A DNA stretch of 64,000 nt, from assembly GCA_900315175.1 (NCBI GenBank), contig OMYA01000007.1, positions 124,001 through 188,000 of the forward strand, given 5' to 3'. The position numbers and the translations under genes are program-made. Shown piece by piece: positions 26,988-37,678 of the stretch (the first letter of the stretch is position 1; each line of letters starts with the position of its first letter). Below the pieces are notes generated by a model that worked only from the letters and a program-made list of their open reading frames with translations, was not told where the DNA came from and did not search any database. The stretch comes from an uncultured Bacteroidales bacterium (GTDB taxonomy: Bacteria > Bacteroidota > Bacteroidia > Bacteroidales > F082).

Positions 26988-27410
26988 GTGTTTTGGAAGG
27001 TTTTTTCTGTGATTTTGGCGTCGATGATTAAGACGTTTTTCGCACCGGCTGTCGGTTTTGCGGCTGATTTGTCGTTTGGGACGACGTTTGCGGCATCGAC
27101 TTTAGGTGCTCTCGCAGGATTCATCATATTCTACTACTTCTTCGGGACGATAATGAATCGTTTGAACAAGAAAAGGCTGCATCCCACTGAGAAAAGATTG
27201 AGGAAGGCGCGCAGGATAGTCAGCATGAAGCGGAAATATCCGGTATGGCTGTTTGTGCCTATGCTTCCCATCATGTCGATACCTGTGATGGCGTTGGTCA
27301 TAAGGAAGTTTTTCCATCACAGCAAACCAGTGTTCGCATTATCAATAGTGGTTGTGATAATGTTCGCACTGGTTGGTTGTCTGGTTTTCTCGCCGATACA
27401 ATATCTTTAA
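26988..27410 (+). CDS. Small membrane protein of unknown function
   Basis: A 140-residue protein with three hydrophobic helices: about 2-24, 32-55 and 115-138, with another short one near 88-102. A strongly basic cytoplasmic segment (NRLNKKRLHPTEKRLRKARR) lies between. It starts with GTG preceded by GAGAAAA. I do not recognise the family. The start is directly downstream of an octamer repeat array. Confidence 0.6.
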   Translation: MFWKVFSVILASMIKTFFAPAVGFAADLSFGTTFAASTLGALAGFIIFYYFFGTIMNRLNKKRLHPTEKRLRKARRIVSMKRKYPVWLFVPMLPIMSIPVMALVIRKFFHHSKPVFALSIVVVIMFALVGCLVFSPIQYL

Positions 27411-27412
27411 AT

Positions 27413-27479
27413 AGACGGATTTTCATCCGTCTCTACACTCTGTCTACAATAAACAGACGGATTTTCATCCGTCTCTACA
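27413..27479. repeat. Two identical 25-bp hairpin elements
   Basis: AGACGGATTTTCATCCGTCT plus CTACA occurs at 27413-27437 and 27455-27479, identical in both. Each folds as an 8-bp stem with a TTTC tetraloop. The ROK kinase stop codon (complement of 27475-27477) lies inside the second copy. They may act as a terminator-like separator of the two convergent genes. Confidence 0.85.
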
Positions 27480-28425
27480 ATTGGCACAAGGCGGCGGCGC
27501 CTAATATTGCCACCTCGTTGTCTTTCAATTCTGACACTCTGATTTGCACTGTACCTTGGTAGATATTCAGCAGATGTTCTTCGAACGATTTGCGGAGAGG
27601 CTTCATCAGCACTTCGCCAGCATGTACCGGGCCGCCCATGAGGAAGATGGCCTGCGGGGCAGAGAATGTCACTGCGTTTGCCATGGCGATGCCGAGGAGA
27701 TAACCCACGTTTTCGAAAGTCTGTATACCGATAGGATCGCCAGCGTTGGCAGCGTCACCGACCATTTTTGATGTGAGATTTTCAGGGGCGACCTGTTTCA
27801 AAACGCCATTGTACAAAGGATTCTGCTCCATCAGTTCGAGAGCTGTGCGACGGATACCGCCAGCCGAGGTGTAAGTCTCAAGACAGCCTTTACGTCCGCA
27901 GCCGCACTGGCGACCGTTGATGATGATTATCGAGTGACCGAGCTCGCCTGCAGTGCTTGTCGAGCCAAGGACGAGCTTCCTGTCGATGATGATGCCGCTT
28001 CCCACGCCTGTTCCGAGAGTGAAAGTGATGAAATGGTCGAGATTTTTGGCTCCACCATAAATCATCTCGCCGTAAGCCGCAGCGTTGGCGTCATTCGACA
28101 CAACCACTTTAGTATCAACATGTTGCTTCATCATCTCGGCAAGCTTCACCTGACCTTTGAAGTTGAGGTTCGGTGCGTTGTCGATGCTCCCTTTGTAAGT
28201 GTTTCCATTCGGTGCACCGATGCCGATACCTTCGATTTCTGTAATATTGTTTCTCTCAAGCAAAATCTTGATTTTATCTGCCACATCTTTCACATAAAGC
28301 GCAGCGTCGTAATACTCGTTGGTATGCAGGTTTTCCTTGTCGATGATTTTGCCGTCGTCGCGGACGAGTCCGATGTCGGTATTCGTGCCTCCGATATCGA
28401 CTCCAATAGAATAACTTGTTTTCAT
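27475..28425 (-). CDS. ROK family sugar kinase (glucokinase-like)
   Basis: A 316-residue ROK kinase, probably phosphorylating glucose or N-acetylmannosamine with ATP. GVDIGGTNTDIGLV is phosphate motif 1. SNDANAAAYGE holds the catalytic Asp, and TLGTGVGSGIII is phosphate motif 2. ELGHSIIIINGRQCGCGRKGCLE carries the His and Cys zinc ligands of the ROK signature. No DNA-binding domain precedes it, so it is an enzyme rather than a NagC-type repressor. The sugar cannot be read from sequence. Its stop codon is supplied by a repeat element. Confidence 0.9.
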   Translation of the reverse strand: MKTSYSIGVDIGGTNTDIGLVRDDGKIIDKENLHTNEYYDAALYVKDVADKIKILLERNNITEIEGIGIGAPNGNTYKGSIDNAPNLNFKGQVKLAEMMKQHVDTKVVVSNDANAAAYGEMIYGGAKNLDHFITFTLGTGVGSGIIIDRKLVLGSTSTAGELGHSIIIINGRQCGCGRKGCLETYTSAGGIRRTALELMEQNPLYNGVLKQVAPENLTSKMVGDAANAGDPIGIQTFENVGYLLGIAMANAVTFSAPQAIFLMGGPVHAGEVLMKPLRKSFEEHLLNIYQGTVQIRVSELKDNEVAILGAAALCQL

Positions 28426-28514
28426 ATTTGGATAGTTTTTATTTCAAAATGTAAAATTTCTTTGCAAAATTAAAAAAACTTTAAATAATGTCCGTTAAAA
28501 TCAATTCTTTTTTT

Positions 28515-28522
28515 TATCTTTG
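28515..28522 (+). promoter_or_regulatory. -7 box for ileS
   Basis: TATCTTTG followed by CG, 29 nt before the ileS ATG; an exact match to the Bacteroidetes consensus. Confidence 0.7.
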
Positions 28523-28551
28523 CGAATTATTTAGAAATACAAACACGTTAT

Positions 28552-31500
28552 ATGAAGAACGCATATCGCGAGTATAAGTTTTTGAATCTCACCAACATAG
28601 CAGATGAGGTTCGTAAGTTTTGGGAAGATAACGACATCTTCGGCAAGAGTTTGGAGAACACCAAGAACGGAACGGCGTATGTTTTTTATGAAGGACCACC
28701 TTCAGCAAACGGCATGCCGGGCATCCATCACGTGATGGCACGTACCATCAAGGACACCTTCTGCCGTTTCCAGACATTGAAGGGCAAATACGTGAGCCGC
28801 AAGGCAGGATGGGACACCCACGGACTGCCGGTGGAGCTTGGCGTTGAGAAGAAACTCGGCATCACAAAGGAAGATATCGGCAAGAAGATCAGCGTTGACG
28901 ACTACAACCGCGCCTGCCGCGAGGAAGTGATGAAATATAAAGACCGCTGGGACGACCTCACCCGTCAGATGGGCTACTGGGTCGACCTCAACAATCCTTA
29001 TATCACCTTCACAAACGAATATATCGAGACTTTGTGGTTCTTACTTAAAGACTTATATAACAAAGGTTTACTGTATAAAGGATACACCATTCAGCCATAT
29101 TCGCCGGCTGCGGGCACAGGCTTGAGCTCACACGAGCTGAACATGCCTGGCTGCTACCGCGACGTGAAAGACCTCACCTGTGTGGCGATGTTCAAGTTAA
29201 AGGTTAATGGTGAAAAGTTAAAAGAGATTTTCAAAGTTCAAACTTCAGACTCCGCGCTTCAAACTTACGCGGTGGCTTGGACCACGACACCATGGACTTT
29301 GCCGTCGAACACGGCATTGGCAGTGGGTCCTGGCATCGAGTACAACCTCGTGAAGACAGTGAACCCGAACAACGGCGAGCAGATTTACATCATCATAGGA
29401 AAGCCTCTGATGGCATCGTTCTTCCCGTCGGAAGAAGAGAAGCCAAAGTTTGAAGACTGGAAAGTCGGTGACAAGAAGCTTCCATACGAGGTTTTGGGCA
29501 CCTGCAAGGGCAAAGAGCTCGCGGGCTTGTACTATGAGCCGCTCATCCCATGGGTGAAGCCTGACGGCGACGGATTCCGCATCATCCCTGGCGACTACGT
29601 CACAACGGAAGACGGTACCGGCATCGTCCACATCGCTCCTACCTTCGGCGCTGACGATAACAGAGTGGCAAAACAGACCAACATCCCGCCACTGCATCTC
29701 ATCGACAAGGACGGCAAGGCACAGCCGATGGTTGACAAAACTGGCAAGTTCTTCCTCCTCGAAGACCTTGACCCTGAATGGGTTAAGACACACATCGACG
29801 CTGAGGAATATGCAAAATATGCAGGCAAATTCGTGAAAAACGCCTACGACGCGACAAAGACCGACAAAGACATATCACTTGATGTGGAAATCGTCATCAT
29901 GCTGAAGGAACAGGGCAAGCTCTTCAAGAGCGAGAAACACACCCACAACTACCCTCACTGCTGGCGCACCGACAAACCTGTCCTCTACTACCCTCTCGAC
30001 AGCTGGTTCATCAAGACTACAGCGTTGAAAGACAGGATGATAGAGCTCAACAAAACCATCAACTGGAAGCCTGAGGCAACAGGTTCAGGACGTTTCGGCA
30101 ACTGGCTCGAGAACCTCGTCGACTGGAACCTCTCACGTTCACGTTATTGGGGAACACCGTTGCCGATCTGGAGAACAGAAGACGGCAACGAGGAGATATG
30201 CATCGGCAGCGTGGCACAGCTTCGCGAAGAGATTGAGAAGTCAATCAAGGCGGGCTTTATGAAGGAAAATCCTTATAAATCAGATGATTACACCAAGTTT
30301 GACCTTCACAGGCCATATATCGACGGCGTGGTTTTGGTTTCAGAATCAGGCAAGAAGATGTTCCGCGAGCCGGACCTCATCGACGTGTGGTTTGACTCAG
30401 GTGCTATGCCTTACGCACAGATTCACTATATGGGCAAGCCAGGGCAGTTGAATGACAAGACCTTCCCGGCGGACTTCATCGCAGAAGGCGTCGACCAGAC
30501 ACGTGGTTGGTTCTTCACCTTACACGCCATCGCGACGATGTGCTTCGACTCTGTGGCATATAAGAACGTGATTTCCAACGGTTTGGTGCTCGACAAGAAC
30601 GGCAACAAGATGTCGAAACGCTTGGGCAATGCTGTCGACCCGTTCGGAGCCATCACCAAATACGGTGCTGACGCGGTGAGATGGTACATGATGACCAACT
30701 CGCAGCCTTGGGACAACCTGAAATTTGACGAAGACGGCGTCGACGACGTGCGCCGCAAGTTCTTCGGAACATTATACAACACTTACGCATTCTTCGCGCT
30801 CTACGCCAACATCGACGGATTTGAGTACAAAGAGGCGGACATCCCGTTTGAGAAACGTCCTGAAATCGACAGATGGATTTTGTCGGAGCTCAACTCTCTC
30901 ATCATTGAGGTTGAGAAAGACTACGAGGCTTATGAGCCTACCAAGGCCGGCCGTGCCATCGGCAATTTCGTCGATGCCCACTTGAGCAACTGGTACGTGC
31001 GCTTGTCACGCCGCCGTTTCTGGAAGAGCAACGGCTCTGACGACAAGACCTCGGCATATCAGACATTGTATACTTGTTTGGACACCTTGGCACGCTTGAT
31101 TTCGCCTATTGCGCCGTTCTTCAGCGAGCAGCTTTACCGCGACCTCAACGCCGTGACACACCGCGACAGCGCAGAGTCAGTGCATCTGACGAGATTCCCG
31201 AAGGCAGACGAGAAATGCATCGACAAGAAACTTGAGGAGCGCATGGAGATGGCACAGCTCGTCGCATCGATGGTGCTTTCGTTGAGAAAGAAAGCCAACA
31301 TCCGCGTACGTCAGCCATTGTCAAGAATCATGATTCCGGTGCTGAACGACGATATGATGCAGCAGCTGCAGAAGGTCGAAGGCCTCATCCTTTCTGAGGT
31401 GAACGTGAAGAAAGCCGAATATCTTACAGGCGAACTCAACATCCTGGTGAAGAAAGTCAGACCTAACTTCGCATCGTTGAAGACACGTTACGCCAAGTTG

Positions 31501-31968
31501 ATGGGACAGCTCACGAAGTATTTCAACACCATGAATCAGGAAGACATCAGGAGTTTTGAGAAGAACGGTGGTGCGACGATAACCGTTGAAGGTCAGGAAG
31601 TTAACCTGATTTTGGAAGACGCTCTCATCACCACGGAGGACATCCCGGGCTGGACTGTGACGACGCAGGACAACATGACCGTGGCTCTCGACATCACCAT
31701 CTCGCAGGAGCTGTTTGAGGAGGGTCTCGCAAGAGAAATCATCAACAGGGTTCAAAACATGAGAAAAGACGGTGGTTTTGAGGTCACAGACAAGATTATC
31801 CTGACGATTGAGAAGAACGCCGATATCATGAAGCCGGTTGAGAGATTCGGGGAATACATCTGCTCGGAGACACTCGCGACGCTGGATATGGTCGACAAGC
31901 TCGAAGGCGTTGAGGCTCAAGAACTTGTTGATAATATTTCAGTGAGATTAATGATAAAGAAAGCATAA
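28552..31968 (+). CDS. ileS: Isoleucyl-tRNA synthetase
   Basis: A 1138-residue class I synthetase of the long, eukaryote-like IleS2 type. The HIGH motif reads GIHHVMART (about 62-70), the editing-domain entry is AWTTTPWTLPSNTAL, and KMSKR is present near residue 685. There is no C-terminal zinc finger, as in IleS2. About residues 214-240, just before the editing motif, are encoded by two consecutive heptamer arrays (29195-29266), giving a low-complexity linker. The gene is followed 17 nt later by a DksA-like gene and then lspA, a likely operon. Confidence 0.96.
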   Translation: MKNAYREYKFLNLTNIADEVRKFWEDNDIFGKSLENTKNGTAYVFYEGPPSANGMPGIHHVMARTIKDTFCRFQTLKGKYVSRKAGWDTHGLPVELGVEKKLGITKEDIGKKISVDDYNRACREEVMKYKDRWDDLTRQMGYWVDLNNPYITFTNEYIETLWFLLKDLYNKGLLYKGYTIQPYSPAAGTGLSSHELNMPGCYRDVKDLTCVAMFKLKVNGEKLKEIFKVQTSDSALQTYAVAWTTTPWTLPSNTALAVGPGIEYNLVKTVNPNNGEQIYIIIGKPLMASFFPSEEEKPKFEDWKVGDKKLPYEVLGTCKGKELAGLYYEPLIPWVKPDGDGFRIIPGDYVTTEDGTGIVHIAPTFGADDNRVAKQTNIPPLHLIDKDGKAQPMVDKTGKFFLLEDLDPEWVKTHIDAEEYAKYAGKFVKNAYDATKTDKDISLDVEIVIMLKEQGKLFKSEKHTHNYPHCWRTDKPVLYYPLDSWFIKTTALKDRMIELNKTINWKPEATGSGRFGNWLENLVDWNLSRSRYWGTPLPIWRTEDGNEEICIGSVAQLREEIEKSIKAGFMKENPYKSDDYTKFDLHRPYIDGVVLVSESGKKMFREPDLIDVWFDSGAMPYAQIHYMGKPGQLNDKTFPADFIAEGVDQTRGWFFTLHAIATMCFDSVAYKNVISNGLVLDKNGNKMSKRLGNAVDPFGAITKYGADAVRWYMMTNSQPWDNLKFDEDGVDDVRRKFFGTLYNTYAFFALYANIDGFEYKEADIPFEKRPEIDRWILSELNSLIIEVEKDYEAYEPTKAGRAIGNFVDAHLSNWYVRLSRRRFWKSNGSDDKTSAYQTLYTCLDTLARLISPIAPFFSEQLYRDLNAVTHRDSAESVHLTRFPKADEKCIDKKLEERMEMAQLVASMVLSLRKKANIRVRQPLSRIMIPVLNDDMMQQLQKVEGLILSEVNVKKAEYLTGELNILVKKVRPNFASLKTRYAKLMGQLTKYFNTMNQEDIRSFEKNGGATITVEGQEVNLILEDALITTEDIPGWTVTTQDNMTVALDITISQELFEEGLAREIINRVQNMRKDGGFEVTDKIILTIEKNADIMKPVERFGEYICSETLATLDMVDKLEGVEAQELVDNISVRLMIKKA
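29195..29266 (+). repeat. Two heptamer arrays inside ileS
   Basis: AGTTAAA, GGTTAAT, GGTGAAA, AGTTAAA (29195-29222) are followed after 9 nt by CAAAGTT, CAAACTT, CAGACTC, CGCGCTT, CAAACTT (29232-29266). Both have period 7 and are translated in frame. They look like degenerated copies of arrays seen between genes. Confidence 0.65.
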
Positions 31969-31985
31969 CACTAATTGGATTAGAT

Positions 31986-32377
31986 ATGGAAGAAACAGTC
32001 AACACATCAGAAAAGACCAGATATTCTGACGAAGAACTGGCTGAATTCAAAGAATTGATCATGAGCCGTTTGGCTCAGGCACGCAAGGACCTCGCATTGT
32101 TACAGGAAAACGTTGCCAACAGCGAGTCTGACGACACGGCACCTACCTTCAAGATTTTGGAGGAAGGCGCGGCTGTCTTGTCGAAGGAGGAGAACAGTGC
32201 TTTGGCGGTTCGTCAGGCTAAGTACATCAAGAACCTTGAGAATGCTTTGATTCGCATTGAGAACAAGACTTACGGCATCTGCCGTGTGACAGGCAAGCTC
32301 ATCCCTAAGGAGCGTCTGCGCGCAGTGCCGCACGCCACACTCAGCGTCGAAGCCAAAATGAATCAGAATAAGAAGAA

Positions 32378-32381
<4 letters not shown>
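31986..32381 (+). CDS. DksA/TraR-family protein lacking the zinc cysteines
   Basis: A 131-residue protein with a helical coiled-coil front (about 15-95) and the C-terminal YGICRVTGKLIPKERLRAVPHATLSVEAK block of the DksA/TraR family. DksA normally has four zinc-binding Cys; here only one remains (YGIC), and the others read Thr, Val and Ala. Such C-less versions are common in Bacteroidetes. DksA proteins bind in the RNA polymerase secondary channel and modulate initiation with ppGpp; that role here is inferred. Its stop overlaps the lspA start (ATGA). Confidence 0.85.
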
Positions 32382-34457
<2,076 letters not shown>

Positions 34458-34460
34458 ATC

Positions 34461-34697
34461 ATGAAACTTGAGATAACATCACCTGACGAGCAGATTTTCA
34501 GCGGCGACGTTGAGCTGGTGCAGTTGCCCGGCAGCGACGGTTTGTTTGAGATTCTGCACAACCACGCTCCGATGATAGCGGCACTCGGTCCGGGTCGTGC
34601 CAAGGTGCAGGATGCCGACGGCAAGGTCCAGTTTTTCGATATAAGAGGTGGCGTTTGCGAGGTAAAAAATAATTTAATCTTGGTGTTAGCCAATTAA
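34461..34697 (+). CDS. atpC: ATP synthase F1 subunit epsilon (short form)
   Basis: A 78-residue protein consisting of only the N-terminal beta-sandwich of epsilon. MKLEITSPDEQIFSGDVELVQLPGSDGLFEILHNHAPM matches the family. The C-terminal helical hairpin that inhibits ATPase activity in other bacteria is missing, as is usual in Bacteroidetes. It starts 3 nt after atpD and is followed by an AT-rich hairpin. Confidence 0.93.
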   Translation: MKLEITSPDEQIFSGDVELVQLPGSDGLFEILHNHAPMIAALGPGRAKVQDADGKVQFFDIRGGVCEVKNNLILVLAN

Positions 34698-34729
34698 TTT
34701 TTCAAAAAAATCTTGCTTTTTTGAAAAAA
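34698..34729 (+). terminator. Hairpin terminator after atpC
   Basis: TTTTTCAAAAAAA (34698-34710) pairs with TTTTTTGAAAAAA (34717-34729) around a 6-nt loop. It directly follows the atpC stop and precedes the rubrerythrin promoter. Confidence 0.6.
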
Positions 34730-34735
34730 GTTTTT

Positions 34736-34743
34736 TATCTTTG
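34736..34743 (+). promoter_or_regulatory. -7 box for rubrerythrin
   Basis: TATCTTTG followed by CA, with a TTG (34713-34715) 20 nt upstream as the -33 element. The ATG is 32 nt downstream. Confidence 0.75.
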
Positions 34744-34775
34744 CAAATGTAATAATCACTTAAACTATATAGAAT

Positions 34776-35315
34776 ATGGAATTAAAAGGTTCGAAAACAG
34801 AAGCCAATTTGATGGCAGCATTTGCCGGCGAGTCGCAGGCAAGAAACAAATACACTTATTACGCATCGAAGGCGCGTAAGGAAGGTTATAATCAGATTGC
34901 CGACCTCTTTGAAGAGACGGCTAACAACGAGAAGGAGCATGCCAAGATTTGGTTCAAGCTCTTACACGAAGGCGAGGTGCCTGACACAATGACCAATTTG
35001 AAAGACGCCGCTGAAGGCGAGAATTACGAATGGACCGACATGTATGCGGGCATGGCCAAGACCGCCCGCGAGGAAGGTTTCACCAAAATCGCAGCATTGT
35101 TTGAGATGGTGGCAAAAATCGAGAAAGAACACGAGGAGCGTTATCGCAAATTGTTGAAGAACATCGAGGACGGCATCGTCTTCTCACGCGATGGCGACAT
35201 GGTGTGGCAGTGCGCCAACTGCGGTCATATCGTGATTGGCAAGAAAGCCCCTGAGATTTGCCCTGTGTGCAGCCATCCAAAGGCTTATTTCCAGATTAAA
35301 GCGGAGAATTATTAG
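34776..35315 (+). CDS. rbr: Rubrerythrin
   Basis: A 179-residue di-iron peroxidase that detoxifies H2O2 in anaerobes. The ferritin-like helices carry the metal ligands in [29 protein letters not shown], and [20 protein letters not shown]-terminal rubredoxin domain has CANCG and CPVCSHP as Fe(Cys)4 ligands. The standalone gene has its own promoter. The stop codon lies in the first unit of a TTAGACG heptamer array. Confidence 0.96.
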   Translation: MELKGSKTEANLMAAFAGESQARNKYTYYASKARKEGYNQIADLFEETANNEKEHAKIWFKLLHEGEVPDTMTNLKDAAEGENYEWTDMYAGMAKTAREEGFTKIAALFEMVAKIEKEHEERYRKLLKNIEDGIVFSRDGDMVWQCANCGHIVIGKKAPEICPVCSHPKAYFQIKAENY

Positions 35316-35371
35316 ACGTTAGACCTTAGACGTTAGACGTTAGTAGAGACGCCATAGTATGACGTCTCTAC
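35312..35371. repeat. Heptamer array TTAGACG plus GTAGAGACG palindrome
   Basis: TTAGACG, TTAGACC, TTAGACG, TTAGACG and TTAGTAG run from 35312. GTAGAGACG (35343-35351) then pairs with CGTCTCTAC (35363-35371), a perfect 9-bp stem. The rubrerythrin TAG stop is in the first heptamer; the palindrome may terminate its transcript. Confidence 0.8.
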
Positions 35372-35379
35372 ATTTTTTG

Positions 35380-35387
35380 TATTTTTG
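35380..35387 (+). promoter_or_regulatory. -7 box for the first OprO/P-like porin
   Basis: TATTTTTG followed by CAG, 40 nt before the ATG at 35428. Confidence 0.6.
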
Positions 35388-35427
35388 CAGCGAAAACGAG
35401 ATATATTCTTAACAAGATCTTTAAAGA

Positions 35428-36483
35428 ATGAGAAAAACAAGATTTTTATTAGTAGCCATTATGCTGTGTATCAGCATGTTAGCCTTCGCGCAAGAGAAAA
35501 AGAACGACTGGATTCCGAAGGTCTCCGGCTTCGCACAGTTTCGTTTCGATGCGAATTTCGACAATGATTTCAAACTGATGAACGACTCGTTTCGTTTCCA
35601 TCGTGTTTGCATGAGTCTTTCAGGTAATCTGACCGAGAAACTCACTTGGGTGATAAGCGGCGATTTCGTGAGGAAACCCATGCTGGTAAACGCAATCGTC
35701 AAATATGATTTCTGCGATGCTTTTGCCATACAGGCGGGACAGTTCAAGACGCCCTTCACCATCGAAAACGAGATGAATCCGGCATTCGGCTGCGAGATTT
35801 TCGACTATGGCTCAGCCATCAAAGAGCTGGTGGGATATGAATACAGCTATATCTCCCCCCTCGGTGCTCTCGGTTGCGATATAGGCGTGATGGCAAGCGG
35901 AAAACTGGCGAACAATGCCATTGAATATAAAGCCGGCATCTTTAACGGCAACGGCATAAATAATATTGACAACAACAATAATAAGATTTTCGTCGGCCGT
36001 CTGGATTTCCATCCGATACAAAGTCTGACATTCTCAGGTTCAATTCGTAACGGCACCTATTATTGCGACACTATTAATAAAGGTGTGTTCAACCGTTGGA
36101 GTATTGGTGCTCAGTTCAAAAACGACAGATTAGTCGTCCGCTCGGAATATATCGGTGCTGAAACAGGAGAAGAGATTCAATATCCATCTCATGTTTATCA
36201 GACAATAACCGTAAATGAACATGTGAAAAACTACAGTTTTTACGCAGTGGTCGGATATTGGTTCAAAATCTGCAAAGGCAAACAGAAAATCATGCCTGTG
36301 TTGCGTTACGACCGTGTTGGTGAAGGCAAAGCTTTTAATGAAGATGCTGTAAACTATTATACCGCCGGTATTTATTATATGCCGATACCACAGTTTAATT
36401 TCAAGCTCGACTATCAATATATAAATTGGAATAACAGCAAGGAAGATCATCATATCGTAGCAATTTTAAACTATAGATTTTAA
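35428..36483 (+). CDS. OprO/OprP-like outer-membrane porin (first of a pair)
   Basis: A 351-residue protein with signal peptide MRKTRFLLVAIMLCISMLAFAQ. VSGFAQFRFDANFDNDF leads into alternating barrel strands. GDFVRKPMLVNAIVKYDFCDAFAIQAGQFKTPFTIENEM is the phosphate-selective porin O/P (PF07396) core. It ends HHIVAILNYRF with a terminal Phe, as barrel proteins do. The neighbour at 36617 is a clear paralogue with the same layout. The ion selectivity cannot be read. Confidence 0.85.
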   Translation: MRKTRFLLVAIMLCISMLAFAQEKKNDWIPKVSGFAQFRFDANFDNDFKLMNDSFRFHRVCMSLSGNLTEKLTWVISGDFVRKPMLVNAIVKYDFCDAFAIQAGQFKTPFTIENEMNPAFGCEIFDYGSAIKELVGYEYSYISPLGALGCDIGVMASGKLANNAIEYKAGIFNGNGINNIDNNNNKIFVGRLDFHPIQSLTFSGSIRNGTYYCDTINKGVFNRWSIGAQFKNDRLVVRSEYIGAETGEEIQYPSHVYQTITVNEHVKNYSFYAVVGYWFKICKGKQKIMPVLRYDRVGEGKAFNEDAVNYYTAGIYYMPIPQFNFKLDYQYINWNNSKEDHHIVAILNYRF

Positions 36484-36505
36484 TAGATTTTAATAGTGTT
36501 TTCAT

Positions 36506-36538
36506 GGAAATTTTTCCTCCTACGGGGAAAAATTTTTC
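36506..36538 (+). terminator. Terminator between the paired porins
   Basis: GAAATTTTTCC (from 36507) pairs with GGGAAAAATTTTTC around CCTACG, ending in a T-rich tract. It separates the first porin from the promoter of the second. Confidence 0.65.
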
Positions 36539-36568
36539 ATTTTTAGTAAAAGCGTTTACTATTTTTTG

Positions 36569-36576
36569 TATTTTTG
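36569..36576 (+). promoter_or_regulatory. -7 box for the second OprO/P-like porin
   Basis: TATTTTTG followed by CG, 40 nt before the ATG at 36617, the same spacing as in the first porin gene. Confidence 0.6.
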
Positions 36577-36616
36577 CGGGCGATATAATCAAATTTTTAA
36601 CTAAAAATATTGAAAA

Positions 36617-37660
36617 ATGAGAAAGATGAGATTTACATTATTGGCTATCATGCTGATGTTCAGCGGATTAGCATTTGCACAAGAGGACGTTGACAGGACT
36701 CCGAAGATTTCAGGATTTGTCCAGGGGATGTATGAGGCTGATTTCAACAGTGATTTCGACCTCACGACAAGCACATTCAGGATGCGTCGTGTACGTATGT
36801 CGATTGACGGCAAGCTCACCGACAAGTTGTCGTACAAGATTCAGGGCGACTTCCTCAACTCGCCAATGCTTGTTGACGCATATTTGAAATACACTTTCTG
36901 TGACGCTTTGGCTATTCAGGCGGGTCAGTTTAAGATTCCGTTCACGATGGAGACGGCCATGAACCCTGTCAACCTTGAGTTTTACGACTATGGAGAGGTC
37001 ATAACCAAGCTTGTGGGATACAACGATGTTTGCGGCGTTGGCAAACTTGGTCGTGACATCGGTGTCATGGCATCGGGCAAGCTCTTCAAGGTGGAGACCA
37101 ACGGCAAGGGCTTCCATCTCTTGGAGTATGCTGTCGGCGTGTTCAACGGCAACGGCACCAACGTGGTTGACAACAACAACCGCAAGGACATTGCGGGCCG
37201 CATCGAGTTCCATCCGTGGCTCAAGGAGCTCACCCTCACCGGTTCCATCTACAACGGAGAGTTCCTCAACACCAGCAATGACACCAAGGGTGCCCGCAAC
37301 CGTTACAGCGGCGGTTTACAGTTTAAAAACGAGTCATTTGTCGTACGTTCAGAGTTTGTGGCAGGTGAGACAGGCGTCAATGACACCATCAGCAACTACA
37401 ACAGCAACGGTCTCTATGCCGTGGCAGGATACAACTTCAAATTAGGCAAAGAGAAGTCGCAAGTTCTCATGCCGGTGTTGCGTTATGACCGTTTCAACGG
37501 TGACACCGACATCGACAAGGGCGCCAAGGACACCTACAGCGTCGGCATCAGCTACTGGCCATGGAAGTTCCTCAACATGAAGCTTGATTACAGCTATATC
37601 AAGCCTGAAGCGGGCAAAGAATCACACCGCATTGTTGCGATGATAAATTACAAATTCTAA
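36617..37660 (+). CDS. OprO/OprP-like outer-membrane porin (second of a pair)
   Basis: A 347-residue paralogue of the preceding porin. The signal peptide ends LAFAQ. KISGFVQGMYEADFNSDFDL and DALAIQAGQFKIPFTMETAMNPVN match the porin O/P core. It ends HRIVAMINYKF. Codon and sequence divergence show an old duplication. It starts a run with the YeiH-like transporter 18 nt downstream, so anion uptake or release across both membranes is a fair guess. It has its own promoter and an upstream terminator. Confidence 0.87.
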   Translation: MRKMRFTLLAIMLMFSGLAFAQEDVDRTPKISGFVQGMYEADFNSDFDLTTSTFRMRRVRMSIDGKLTDKLSYKIQGDFLNSPMLVDAYLKYTFCDALAIQAGQFKIPFTMETAMNPVNLEFYDYGEVITKLVGYNDVCGVGKLGRDIGVMASGKLFKVETNGKGFHLLEYAVGVFNGNGTNVVDNNNRKDIAGRIEFHPWLKELTLTGSIYNGEFLNTSNDTKGARNRYSGGLQFKNESFVVRSEFVAGETGVNDTISNYNSNGLYAVAGYNFKLGKEKSQVLMPVLRYDRFNGDTDIDKGAKDTYSVGISYWPWKFLNMKLDYSYIKPEAGKESHRIVAMINYKF

Positions 37661-37678
37661 ATTTAAAGATTTAAGATT

